Made by a program: the position numbers and the translations under genes | NCBI GenBank assembly: GCA_937928635.1 | Contig: CALFWM010000089.1 | Coordinates: 1 to 35,602 of the forward strand | DNA from: an uncultured Sulfitobacter sp. | Lineage (GTDB): Bacteria; Pseudomonadota; Alphaproteobacteria; Rhodobacterales; Rhodobacteraceae | Length of the DNA: 35,602 bases | Reading direction: 5' to 3' | The notes under the pieces: model-generated | What the model was told of the DNA's origin: nothing | Database searches by the model: none | Seen by the model: the letters and a program-made list of their open reading frames with translations, nothing else | Shown here: piece by piece, positions 15,437-22,994 of the stretch | How positions within the stretch are numbered: position 1 is the first letter of the stretch | How the letters are laid out: every line of letters starts with the position of its first letter

Positions 15437-16777
15437 ATGACGCCTTTTCCCATCACCACTGACATGCGCCCCAGCTATCCCGGGCCTGCCCCAACAAAGG
15501 CGGATGTTGTGGTGATTGGCGGCGGCGTGATTGGCGTGTGCACCGCGATCTATCTTGCGCGCGCCGGGCAGCGGGTCACTCTGCTGGAAAAAGGGCGCAT
15601 TGCAGGCGAGCAATCTTCGCGCAACTGGGGCTGGATACGCCAACAGGGTCGCGACCCTGATGAATTGCCCATCATGGTTGAAGCAATCCACCTGTGGAAA
15701 GACCTTGCGGGGCAAACCAATCAAGACATTGGTCTGCGCCAGAACAGCCTGTGTTATCTGGCCAGAACACAGGCAGAGCTGGCGCAATTTGAACTTTGGC
15801 TGCCCCATGCCCGTATCCATGGGGTGGACACGCGCATTTTATCAGCGGCCGAAACGGCACAGGCTTTTCCCGGCACGGCAGTTAGGTATGCCGGTGCGAG
15901 GATCACCCCCTCAGACATGCGTGCGGAACCCTGGGTCGCCGTGCCCGCGCTCGCAGGGATCGCTGTGCGCGAAGGCGTCAGCATCGTCGAAAATTGTGCC
16001 GCGCGGATGCTGGACATGGCCGCCGGTCGAGTCGCCGGGGTTGTCACGGAACAGGGCCGTGTTTCCGCGCCATGGGTTGTTTTGGCCGGTGGGGCCTGGT
16101 CCTCGCTGTTTTTGCGCAATCATGGCGTGTCGATCCCGCAATTGTCAGTGCGCGAAAACGTGGCCGCCACACAGCCCTTGCCCGAGGTCCTGAGCGGCGC
16201 AGCGGCAGACAATGACGTTGCCCTGCGCAGACGTGTTGATGGCGGTTACACGTTGGCCCCGCCGGGGGTGACGGAATTGTTTGTCGGGCCGGATGCCTTT
16301 CGCACATTGCCCAAATACCTGACGCAGCTGAGACATTCTCCGTTTGGTCAAACCCTGCTGCCAGCGGCACCAAAGGGGTTTCCCGATGCCTGGGGGACAA
16401 AACGCCGCTGGGGCGCGCAGGACATCACGCCGTTTGAGCAAATGCGTATCCTCGACCCCAAGCCCAATATGAAAAAGCTCACTGAGCTGGTGAGGAAATT
16501 TCAACAGATGTATCCCAAGATGCCGCCAGTGGAATTGAAAACCGTCTGGGCCGGAATGATAGATGTGATGCCCGATATCGTGCCGGTCGTGGATCATTGT
16601 GCGGCTCTGCCGGGGCTGGTGATTGGCACGGGCATGTCAGGTCACGGTTTTGGGATCGGACCGGGCATGGGTCGGGTGTTGGCGGCTCTGGTCATGGGCA
16701 CGGACGTGGGGCATGATCTGAGCAGATTTCGGCTGGGACGTTTCAGCGATGGGTCGCCCATGCGTCCGGGGCCTTAG
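15437..16777 (+). CDS. FAD-dependent oxidoreductase (D-amino acid dehydrogenase/DAO family)
   Basis: 446 aa. The FAD-binding Rossmann motif DVVVIGGGVIGVCTAIYLARAG is at about residues 23-44, followed by LLEKGRIAGEQSSRNWGWIRQQGRD, the flavin-contact stretch typical of DadA/DAO-type enzymes. The C-terminal LVIGTGMSGHGFGIGPGMG closes the FAD site. Such enzymes oxidise amines or D-amino/N-alkyl amino acids, passing electrons to O2 or the respiratory chain. The substrate is not readable. The ATG at 15437 is chosen for its AGGA site 5 nt upstream and because it gives a family-like N-terminus; the frame is open further upstream through the repeat. It is co-directional with ArgE and two M20D genes (23 bp to the next), so amino acids released from scavenged compounds are plausible substrates. 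Confidence 0.85.
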   Translation: MTPFPITTDMRPSYPGPAPTKADVVVIGGGVIGVCTAIYLARAGQRVTLLEKGRIAGEQSSRNWGWIRQQGRDPDELPIMVEAIHLWKDLAGQTNQDIGLRQNSLCYLARTQAELAQFELWLPHARIHGVDTRILSAAETAQAFPGTAVRYAGARITPSDMRAEPWVAVPALAGIAVREGVSIVENCAARMLDMAAGRVAGVVTEQGRVSAPWVVLAGGAWSSLFLRNHGVSIPQLSVRENVAATQPLPEVLSGAAADNDVALRRRVDGGYTLAPPGVTELFVGPDAFRTLPKYLTQLRHSPFGQTLLPAAPKGFPDAWGTKRRWGAQDITPFEQMRILDPKPNMKKLTELVRKFQQMYPKMPPVELKTVWAGMIDVMPDIVPVVDHCAALPGLVIGTGMSGHGFGIGPGMGRVLAALVMGTDVGHDLSRFRLGRFSDGSPMRPGP

Positions 16778-16800
16778 AAAGACATTAAGGGGATACGAAA

Positions 16801-17967
16801 ATGCCGATCAAGAATAGGTTTGCAGAGACCCATGCGGAGATCACCGGCTGGCGGCGACATATGCACACGATCCCTGAGCTGATGTTTGACGTCCACGAAA
16901 CAGCCGCTTTTGTGGAGCAAAAGCTGCGTGATTTCGGGATCACGGACATTACAACAGGCGTCGGCCAGACCGGCGTTGTGGCCGTGATTGAGGGTAATAC
17001 CAACACGTCGGGGCGCTGCATCGGCCTGCGCGCTGATATGGATGCGCTGCCCATTGAGGAGGCGACGGGCCTGCCATATGCCTCCACCATTCCCGGCAAG
17101 ATGCATGCCTGCGGCCATGACGGGCACACCGCGATGTTGCTGGGGGCGGCGCAATATCTGGCCGAGACACGTAATTTTGATGGCCGCTGTGTGCTGATCT
17201 TTCAACCCGCCGAAGAGGGCGGCGGGGGTGGCAATGAGATGGTCAAAGATGGCATGATGGAGCGCTGGAACATTCAGGAAATCTACGGGATGCACAACAT
17301 GCCGGATTATCCGGTAGGGGAGTTTGCCATTCGTGAGGGCGCGCTGCTGGCCGCGGCAGACGAGTTTGACATCTATGTCGAAGGACAGGGTGGCCATGCC
17401 GCCGCCCCGCATGAGGCCGTGGATGCGAACCTGGCGGCGGCCCATGTGCTGATCGCGCTGCAATCTGTGGCCAGCCGCAATGTGGACCCGGTCAAGCAGG
17501 TTGTCGTCTCCGTTTGTACCCTGCGCAGCGACACAGACAGCCACAATGTGTTGCCCCAAAAGGTACGTCTGCGCGGCACGGTGCGCACGTTGGATGACGA
17601 TGTGCGCGATCTGGCGGAGTCTCGCGTACGCCACATCGTCACCCATACGGTGGCCGCACATCAATGCACTGCGGATATCACCTATGAACGCGGCTACCCG
17701 ATCACGGTTAATCATGCGGAAAACACCGTCTTTGCGGCAGATGCAGCGGAAAAGATCACGCCGGGAGTCTGGCGCGACACGCCGCCGATCATGGCCGGGG
17801 AGGATTTTTCCTACATGCTGAACGCGCGGCCCGGGGCCTATATGATGATTGGCAATGGAAACGGGCCAACCGTGCATCATCCGATGTATGATTTTAACGA
17901 TGAGGCGATCCCGGCGGGATGTTCGTGGTTTGCCGAAATTATCGAAAGCGGCATGCCTGCCAGTTAG
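16801..17967 (+). CDS. M20D amidohydrolase (hippurate hydrolase-like), copy 1
   Basis: 388 aa. Family M20D enzymes cleave N-acyl amino acids such as hippurate in the cytoplasm with two metals. Metal ligands and catalytic residues are visible: C104 and H106 in HACGHDGHTAMLL, E138/E139 in QPAEEGGGG, H165 in GMHNMPD and a C-terminal His in the HHPMYDF block. Blocks GLRADMDALPIEE and GEDFSYML are also typical. Its start has AAGGGGA about 8 nt away. It is one of two tandem paralogs; this copy and the next share identical spacing of all catalytic residues and long identical stretches (for example around residues 101-127), so they arose by duplication. A palindromic repeat begins on the base after the stop. 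Confidence 0.92.
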   Translation: MPIKNRFAETHAEITGWRRHMHTIPELMFDVHETAAFVEQKLRDFGITDITTGVGQTGVVAVIEGNTNTSGRCIGLRADMDALPIEEATGLPYASTIPGKMHACGHDGHTAMLLGAAQYLAETRNFDGRCVLIFQPAEEGGGGGNEMVKDGMMERWNIQEIYGMHNMPDYPVGEFAIREGALLAAADEFDIYVEGQGGHAAAPHEAVDANLAAAHVLIALQSVASRNVDPVKQVVVSVCTLRSDTDSHNVLPQKVRLRGTVRTLDDDVRDLAESRVRHIVTHTVAAHQCTADITYERGYPITVNHAENTVFAADAAEKITPGVWRDTPPIMAGEDFSYMLNARPGAYMMIGNGNGPTVHHPMYDFNDEAIPAGCSWFAEIIESGMPAS

Positions 17968-18028
17968 GGCGGGCCAAGGCCCGCCTTACATACCAGACCT
18001 TTTTACGTAAGGTGGGCCTTGGCCCGCC
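17968..18028. repeat. Palindrome-bounded repeat element D (61 bp)
   Basis: The left copy (17968-17989) is GGCGGGCC-AA-GGCCCGCC-TTAC, beginning on the base after the stop codon of amidohydrolase 1. The right copy (18007-18028) is GTAA-GGTGGGCC-TT-GGCCCGCC, with one C-to-T change that keeps a G-U pair in RNA. There are 17 bp between. It lies in the 90-bp gap between the two tandem amidohydrolase genes, 29 bp before the second start. Confidence 0.8.
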
Positions 18029-18057
18029 TCGCGTTTCCCACTGCAAAGGACACCCCC

Positions 18058-19221
18058 ATGCCCGTAAAGAACAGATTTGCCGAATTACATGCTGATATCA
18101 CGGCCTGGCGCCGGGATTTGCATCAGCATCCGGAAATCCTGTTTGAGACCCATCGCACCTCTGCCAGCGTTGCGGAAAAGCTGCGCGCCTTTGGCTGTGA
18201 TGAGGTTGTGGAAGGCATTGGGCGCACCGGCGTGGTGGGCGTGATCAAGGGCAGGCACACAACCTCTGGCAAGGTGATCGGGTTGCGCGCCGATATGGAT
18301 GCGCTGCCCATTGATGAGCAGACGGGGCTGGATTATGCCTCCAAAACGCCAGATGCAATGCATGCCTGTGGCCATGATGGGCATACGGCGATGTTGCTGG
18401 GGGCGGCGCAGTACCTTGCAGAAACGCGCAACTTTGATGGCACCTGCGTGGTCATTTTTCAGCCGGCCGAAGAGGGCGGGGGTGGCGGGCGCGAGATGTG
18501 CGCGGATGGCATGATGGCGCGTTGGGACATCCAGGAGGTCTATGGCATGCACAATTGGCCCGGCCTGCCCACGGGCAGCTTTGCGGTCCGCCCGGGGCCA
18601 TTTTTTGCCGCAACGGATTTATTGGATATCGAGATTGAGGGGCTGGGCGGGCACGCCGCCAAACCGCATGAGACGATAGATACGATGGTGGTCAGCGCCC
18701 ATATCATCACGGCGTTGCAATCAATCGTTTCACGCAATGCAGACCCGGTTGGCAATATCGTGGTGTCGATCACCTCAATTGAGAGCTCTTCCAAAGCGTT
18801 CAACGTGATCCCGCAGCGGGTCAATCTGCTGGGCACCGTACGGACATTGTCAAATGATCTGCGGGATTTGGCGCAGAAACGTGTGGGTGAGATTTGTGAA
18901 GGGATTGCAGCCAGTTTCGGGGCCGTGGCGCGGGTAAATTATAAACGTAACTATCCTGTGATGGTCAACCATGCTGCGCAGACCGAATTTGCCGCGGATG
19001 TGGCGCGGTCTGTTTCCGGCGCATGTGAGGAAGCCCCGCTGGTGATGGGGGGGGAGGATTTTGCCTTTCTGCTCGAAGAGCGGCCCGGGGCCTATATTCT
19101 GGTCGGCAACGGTGACAGCGCGATGGTGCATCACCCCGAATATGACTTTAACGACGAGGCGATCCCCGCCGGGTGCAGCTGGTGGGCGGAGATTGTGGAA
19201 CAGCGCATGCCTGCGGGGTGA
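18058..19221 (+). CDS. M20D amidohydrolase (hippurate hydrolase-like), copy 2
   Basis: 387 aa, tandem paralog of the preceding gene. Catalytic residues fall at the same positions: C104 and H106 in HACGHDGHTAM, E138/E139 in QPAEEGGGG, His in GMHNWPG, and GGEDFAFLLEERPGAYILVGNG plus HHPEYDFND at the C-terminus. The differences concentrate in the lid/dimerisation segment (about residues 180-290), where acyl or amino acid specificity is usually set, so the two copies may split substrates. The ATG at 18058 has AAAGGA about 8 nt away; extension to a TTG at 18019 would start inside the repeat and is rejected. The stop abuts another palindrome copy. It is the last gene of the rightward module. Confidence 0.92.
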   Translation: MPVKNRFAELHADITAWRRDLHQHPEILFETHRTSASVAEKLRAFGCDEVVEGIGRTGVVGVIKGRHTTSGKVIGLRADMDALPIDEQTGLDYASKTPDAMHACGHDGHTAMLLGAAQYLAETRNFDGTCVVIFQPAEEGGGGGREMCADGMMARWDIQEVYGMHNWPGLPTGSFAVRPGPFFAATDLLDIEIEGLGGHAAKPHETIDTMVVSAHIITALQSIVSRNADPVGNIVVSITSIESSSKAFNVIPQRVNLLGTVRTLSNDLRDLAQKRVGEICEGIAASFGAVARVNYKRNYPVMVNHAAQTEFAADVARSVSGACEEAPLVMGGEDFAFLLEERPGAYILVGNGDSAMVHHPEYDFNDEAIPAGCSWWAEIVEQRMPAG

Positions 19222-19243
19222 GGCGGGCCAAGGCCCGCCTTAC
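19222..19243. repeat. Single (unpaired) copy of the GGCGGGCC palindrome
   Basis: GGCGGGCC-AA-GGCCCGCC-TTAC begins on the base after the stop of amidohydrolase 2. It has left-end orientation, and no right-hand partner is seen before the convergent glycosyltransferase gene ends at 19286. The next bases, GGGGGTGG, match those after the left end of element C. It may be half of a decayed element and could act as a shared bidirectional 3' hairpin. Confidence 0.75.
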
Positions 19244-19285
19244 GGGGGTGGACGAGGTCGATAGCGCGGTCGCCATCACGGGCCG

Positions 19286-20557
19286 TTAGTTGGGCAGTTC
19301 CAATGCGTTGATCAGTCGGGCCGTAAACCTGTCGAGGGCATCATTGTGGTCCGCCGCCATGCTGCGGGCCGCAGCGCAGGATTGGGCGAGGAGAGCAGGG
19401 TTCTCCAGTCAGGCCTGCACCTTTTCTGCCAACTCGGTACTGTCAGAGATGACATGGGCGGCCCCTGCCGATATCCACGCGGCGTTTGGGTCTGCTGAAC
19501 CCAGATTGCGTCCATCCATAACTGATACTGCGCCTGTCTGGGCTGCGTCTAGAAAGGAATGTTGCGAGGGTCTGGCGAAAAATATGATCTGGCCCAGTTG
19601 GTGCCAATGGCCTGACACATCGGACGTGTCCGCAACATGGACCTGTGCGGGTGGTTCTGCCCCCGCACTTTCCTTCGACTGGGAGAGTCCCGATGCGGCG
19701 ATTGCGTGTTCCAGATCATGCACATGGGCCGTGTGATCAGGTACAAGGATCAGACACAGGCCCGGCCATCGGCTGAGCAGGGTTTTATGGGCAGCAAGTG
19801 CGGTTTTCTCATCGCCTGCTTGGCTGATATGGGCGCACCAGACAGGTCGGGCGCCAAATGTGTTTTGCACGTTTGCAAGTGCTGCGGTGTCGGTCCGCAA
19901 GGGGGCAGACATTCCGGCTAGGTCCACAACGCGCGCGACGCGGGGCGGGGGGGCGTGCATGTCCACCATCGCCTGTGCCATCGCGTCGTCTGGGGCCAGA
20001 ATAAGGTCAAAGGCCTCCAGGATGTAGGCCGCGAGGGCGGGGCGCTTGCGCCATCTCTCAGCGGTGCGGTCGGGCATCTGCGCGTTGACAAGTGCCATGC
20101 GCGTGCCACTGGCATGCGTGGTGCGGATCAATTGTGGACGCAGGTTGCCTTGCACGTGAATTGCCGCATCGGGACGCCAGTGTTTGAGAAACCGCTGGAT
20201 CGGCCCGGGGGCCTCCAGCGGGGCGAATTGGTGGATGCAACGTGGGGGCCGGCGCGCCGCGACAAGGGGTGCAGAGGCAGCGGAGGACGACGTGATAAGA
20301 AACTGCGCGTTCGGGAGCGCCAAACCCATGCGGCTGATCAACGCCAGTGCTGCGTGACAGGCATCTGTCGATGGCGCATGGACCCAAATCAGCGCGCCAG
20401 TGCCGCGCCGCAGTTCGGTGGCGTGACCCAGTGTTTCATGGGCGCGCAGGCTGGTCAGCCCGGCCTTGCGCAATTTTCTGATCTCATTGCGGGCAAGAAA
20501 AGGCACCAACACCATGCTGGCGGCGACCCAAGCTCGATAGAGCCTTGGGGGTTTCAT
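19286..20557 (-). pseudogene. WaaA/KdtA-like glycosyltransferase, degenerate and interrupted by an in-frame TGA
   Basis: The GT30 family (Kdo transferase, lipopolysaccharide core) is recognised from SLRAHETLGH, IHQFAPLEAPGPIQRFLKHWRPDAAIHV, TRMALVNAQMPDRTAERWRKRP and the C-terminal ADTSDVSGHWHQLGQ half. The reading frame meets TGA at 19411-19409 after 382 codons, then stays open for 40 codons that look like the missing C-terminal helix (LENPALLAQ...LINALELPN) to TAA at 19286. The restored length of 422 aa is normal for WaaA. Family acidic residues are also lost: the HxxSxGE motif reads HAPSTDA (Ala at 66), and the ExELWP-type motif reads QGNLRP (136-141). It is therefore probably not an active Kdo transferase. 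The ATG at 20557 overlaps the moaA stop by one base. A truncated but folded product, or a sequence error, remains possible. Confidence 0.75.
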
Positions 20558-21564
20558 CAACCGCCAGTGTGACTCATGTGGCGGGTCATTTGACCATCCG
20601 CGCGCTGGCGGGAATAGTCAAAATCATGGCCCTTTGGCTTGCGCTCAATTGCGGCGCGAATGGCCTCCTGCAGGGGCGCGTCATTGTCCGGATGGGCCCG
20701 CAAAGGTGCGCGCAAATCTGCGACATCTTCCTGACCCAGACACATGAAAATCTCTCCGGTGCAGGTCAGGCGCACGCGGTTGCAGCTTTCACAGAAATTA
20801 TGGCTGAGCGGGGTGATAAACCCGATTTTCTGCCCGGTTTCCTCTAGTCGCACATAGCGCGCAGGCCCGCCTGTGCGTTCGGCCAGATCGGTGACCGTGT
20901 AATGTTCGGCGTATTTGGCACGCACGTCCTTGAGGGACCAGTATTGATCAAGCCGATCCTCATTGCCGATATCGCCCATGGGCATGACTTCAATCCAGGT
21001 CAGATCCATGTCGCGTTCTGCACACCATTCGGTGATCTGGGGCAGTTCGGGTTCGTTGAAGCCTTTGAGCGCAACAGCATTGATTTTAACACGCAGCCCC
21101 GCGCGTTGGGCGGCATCGACACCGCGTATGACCTGCGGCAGCCGCCCCCAACGGGTGACATCCGCGAATTTCTGCTCATCCAATGTGTCGAGTGAAATGT
21201 TCACCCGGCGCACGCCTGCGGCGTAAAGATCCTCGGCAAAACGTTCGAGTTGTGAGCCATTGGTGGTCAGTGTCAGCTCTTTGAGGGTGCCGGCCTCCAG
21301 ATGACGGGACATGCCCTCAAAAAAGGTCATAATGCCACGCCGCACCAAAGGTTCGCCGCCTGTGATGCGCAGTTTTTCAACGCCAAGTCCGATGAAAGTG
21401 GAGCACATGCGATCAAGCTCTTCGAGGGTTAACAGCTCTTTCTTGGGCAGAAAGGTCATGTTTTCCGACATGCAATAGACGCAGCGAAAGTCACAGCGGT
21501 CTGTCACAGAAACGCGCAGATAGGTGATGGCGCGGGCGAAAGGATCAATCAGAGGAGCATTCAT
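20557..21564 (-). CDS. moaA: GTP 3',8-cyclase MoaA (molybdenum cofactor synthesis)
   Basis: 335 aa radical-SAM enzyme that rearranges GTP in the first step of molybdopterin synthesis. All landmarks are present: the N-terminal [4Fe-4S] cysteines C24, C28, C31 in CDFRCVYC, RITGGEPLVR near 66-75, the C-terminal cluster cysteines C258, C261, C275 in the FCESCNRVRL...MCLG stretch, and the functional Gly-Gly tail (SHTGG end). The ATG at 21564 is chosen because MNAPLIDPFARAITYLRVS is the standard N-terminus; no good Shine-Dalgarno is visible. Its stop overlaps the start of the WaaA-like gene (TGATG), so the two are translationally coupled. No other mo-genes are in the window. Confidence 0.96.
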   Translation of the reverse strand: MNAPLIDPFARAITYLRVSVTDRCDFRCVYCMSENMTFLPKKELLTLEELDRMCSTFIGLGVEKLRITGGEPLVRRGIMTFFEGMSRHLEAGTLKELTLTTNGSQLERFAEDLYAAGVRRVNISLDTLDEQKFADVTRWGRLPQVIRGVDAAQRAGLRVKINAVALKGFNEPELPQITEWCAERDMDLTWIEVMPMGDIGNEDRLDQYWSLKDVRAKYAEHYTVTDLAERTGGPARYVRLEETGQKIGFITPLSHNFCESCNRVRLTCTGEIFMCLGQEDVADLRAPLRAHPDNDAPLQEAIRAAIERKPKGHDFDYSRQRADGQMTRHMSHTGG

Positions 21565-21648
21565 GGGAGGAAGGTAGTCATGCGCGCCAGTGGGGGCAAG
21601 CGGCATTTGGGACTTTCAGCGGCGCGCGCGGGGCGATACGTTAGTACC

Positions 21649-22173
21649 ATGATGAGATTTGTGTTGAGTGTTGTTGTGTTGGCGAGCGTTGCAGGATGCA
21701 GCGATCTTGCCTCTCGTCTTGGGGTCGATCTGGGCAAGCGGGGAAAGACTGCTGCGCCGAGTGATCCGTTTTTGCCGCAGGATGCCGCACCGTCGCAGAC
21801 GGTTTTGGCACCTGAAACCGCCGCACCACCGCCGCCCGCAACGGCGCAGACCGCAGAGGCATTGGACACAACAACCCCGCAACAACGTGCCGCGGCTGCC
21901 GCGCCGCCTGAGGCCCCAAGCAAGGCGCTTGGCACAACAGTTGCGACGTTGGGCAGCCCCACGGAGCCGGGATTGTGGTTGAAAACCCCGCTTGTCTCGG
22001 TTGAGCAGCAGGGGCGGGTGACCAACCCGGCCAATGGCAAATCATCGCTTGTGACGCTGATTCCGATTGAGGGGCCGGAGACCGCAGGCAGCCGGATGTC
22101 CCTGGCCGCATTGCGGTTGATAGAGGCGTCGTTGACGGATTTGACGGAAGTTGAGGTTGCCCTGGAGGGGTGA
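21649..22173 (+). CDS. Lipoprotein, Pro/Ala-rich linker, unknown function
   Basis: 174 aa. A lipoprotein signal is clear: MMRF, a hydrophobic run, then a lipobox ending VAGC with the lipidated Cys at residue 17. A low-complexity Ala/Pro/Thr-rich segment (about residues 40-95) is followed by a compact conserved-looking C-terminal domain starting at LWLKTPLVS and including LVTLIPIEGPETAGSRMSLAALRLIEASLTDLTEVEV. Similar roseobacter lipoproteins often carry a 'D-galactarate dehydratase' label, which this length and signal do not support. It is probably an envelope protein facing the periplasm. Start 21649 (or the adjacent 21652) is chosen because it places the signal peptide at the N-terminus. 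The gene is divergent from moaA, 84 bp apart. Confidence 0.7.
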   Translation: MMRFVLSVVVLASVAGCSDLASRLGVDLGKRGKTAAPSDPFLPQDAAPSQTVLAPETAAPPPPATAQTAEALDTTTPQQRAAAAAPPEAPSKALGTTVATLGSPTEPGLWLKTPLVSVEQQGRVTNPANGKSSLVTLIPIEGPETAGSRMSLAALRLIEASLTDLTEVEVALEG

Positions 22174-22199
22174 TCTGTTGGTTGGTCTGATCCAAAGGA

Positions 22200-22224
22200 G
22201 CGGCTGCGCCGCACGTCATTTTTT
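22200..22224 (+). terminator. Weak terminator-like hairpin after the lipoprotein gene
   Basis: GCGGC-TGC-GCCGC (22200-22212) is followed after 6 nt by TTTTTT (22219-22224), 27 bp after the lipoprotein stop. The stem is short and the T-run displaced, so the call is tentative. The rest of the gap to 22310 shows nothing recognisable. Confidence 0.3.
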
Positions 22225-22310
22225 GTTTGGCGTCTTGTCGGAGGGGCAGGGGAGTGTTGGCGGATCGGGGAGGCGCTGCGGGCTCACCATCCCAGAAGGG
22301 ACGATTAGGA

Positions 22311-22994
22311 TCAGGACGCGTTAAGGTGGCGCATGGCCTCTTTGACGGCAAAGGGTTTCATGGCGGGGCCGTGTTCTTCGACAAAGGCGCGGGTGCGGGG
22401 GGCGTCATGCTTTGACAGCTCGCGCAGCCACCATGCGATGGCTTTTTGAATGAACCACTCACGTTCGGGCACCAATGTTGCAGCCCAGCCCAAAATGCGA
22501 TCCCGTGCGGCCAATTCTGCCGGTTTGGGATTGTTTTGTTTGGTCCAGGGCAGGGTGGAGACCAGCGCGGCGCGGCGGGTCCACATGTGTTCCGAGGTGA
22601 TCCAGCTTTCGACACGGTCGAGGCGCCCGGGGTCTGCGACAAGGCGTTTTTGGCCAGCCATGCAGGCGTGATCGGCAATGGCCCAGCTGTCAAAGTCAGG
22701 GCACCACGACGCGATGAGATCCCATGCGGGGGTGTCAGAGGGGCGGATGCGCGCTTGCGTCAACACTTTGGCGGCGGCGAGGCGCGCCTCGTAAATATTT
22801 GTTTTCCAAAGGTTATCTGCGATGGCGACACGCGTGGGGGCATCAAATTGCGCCCGCCATTCCTTGGTAATGTTGTTGATCCGCGGGTTGCTGAGGCCCA
22901 ATTAGCGCCGGTCGATCTTGTGATTGGCGCGCATCTGGGCGGCCCCTTCCGGATTGCCGGCATCAATCAATTGGGCGAGGCAGCTGTCATGCAT
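22311..22994 (-). pseudogene. AlkD-like DNA alkylation repair protein, interrupted by an in-frame TAA
   Basis: The DNA alkylation repair family (HEAT-repeat glycosylases that remove alkylated bases) is recognised from IYEARLAAAKVLTQARI, WDLIASWCPDFDSWAIADHAC, RLDRVESWITSEHMWTRRAALVSTLPW and WFIQKAIAWWLRELSKH. From ATG 22994 the frame encodes 30 residues ending HKIDRR, then TAA (22904-22902), then LGLSNPRINNI and 196 residues to TGA at 22311. In relatives the junction reads like RPYLG, so the stop occupies a Tyr codon position (TAC/TAT to TAA). Without it the protein would be 227 aa, normal length. The ATG overlaps the upstream gene's stop by 8 nt. Re-initiation at TTG 22901 would lack the first helix. 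Nonsense mutation, or sequence error. Confidence 0.75.

Noticed and set aside
18019..18057. TTG start extending amidohydrolase 2 upstream
   Set aside because: It falls inside the right palindrome of element D; ATG 18058 has a proper ribosome-binding site and the same N-terminus as copy 1.
7418..19243. Repeats read as a CRISPR array or integron cassettes
   Set aside because: Copies are palindromic, kilobases apart and alternate in orientation; there are no regular spacers, cas genes or integrase.
19409..19411. Selenocysteine or programmed readthrough at the TGA
   Set aside because: No SECIS-like hairpin is apparent after the TGA and the family has no Cys/Sec at this C-terminal position; nonsense mutation or sequence error is simpler.
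21541..21580. GGGAGGAAG at 21565-21573 as a ribosome-binding site for moaA
   Set aside because: It is on the plus strand while moaA reads minus; on the moaA strand it is a pyrimidine run, so the moaA start lacks a clear Shine-Dalgarno.
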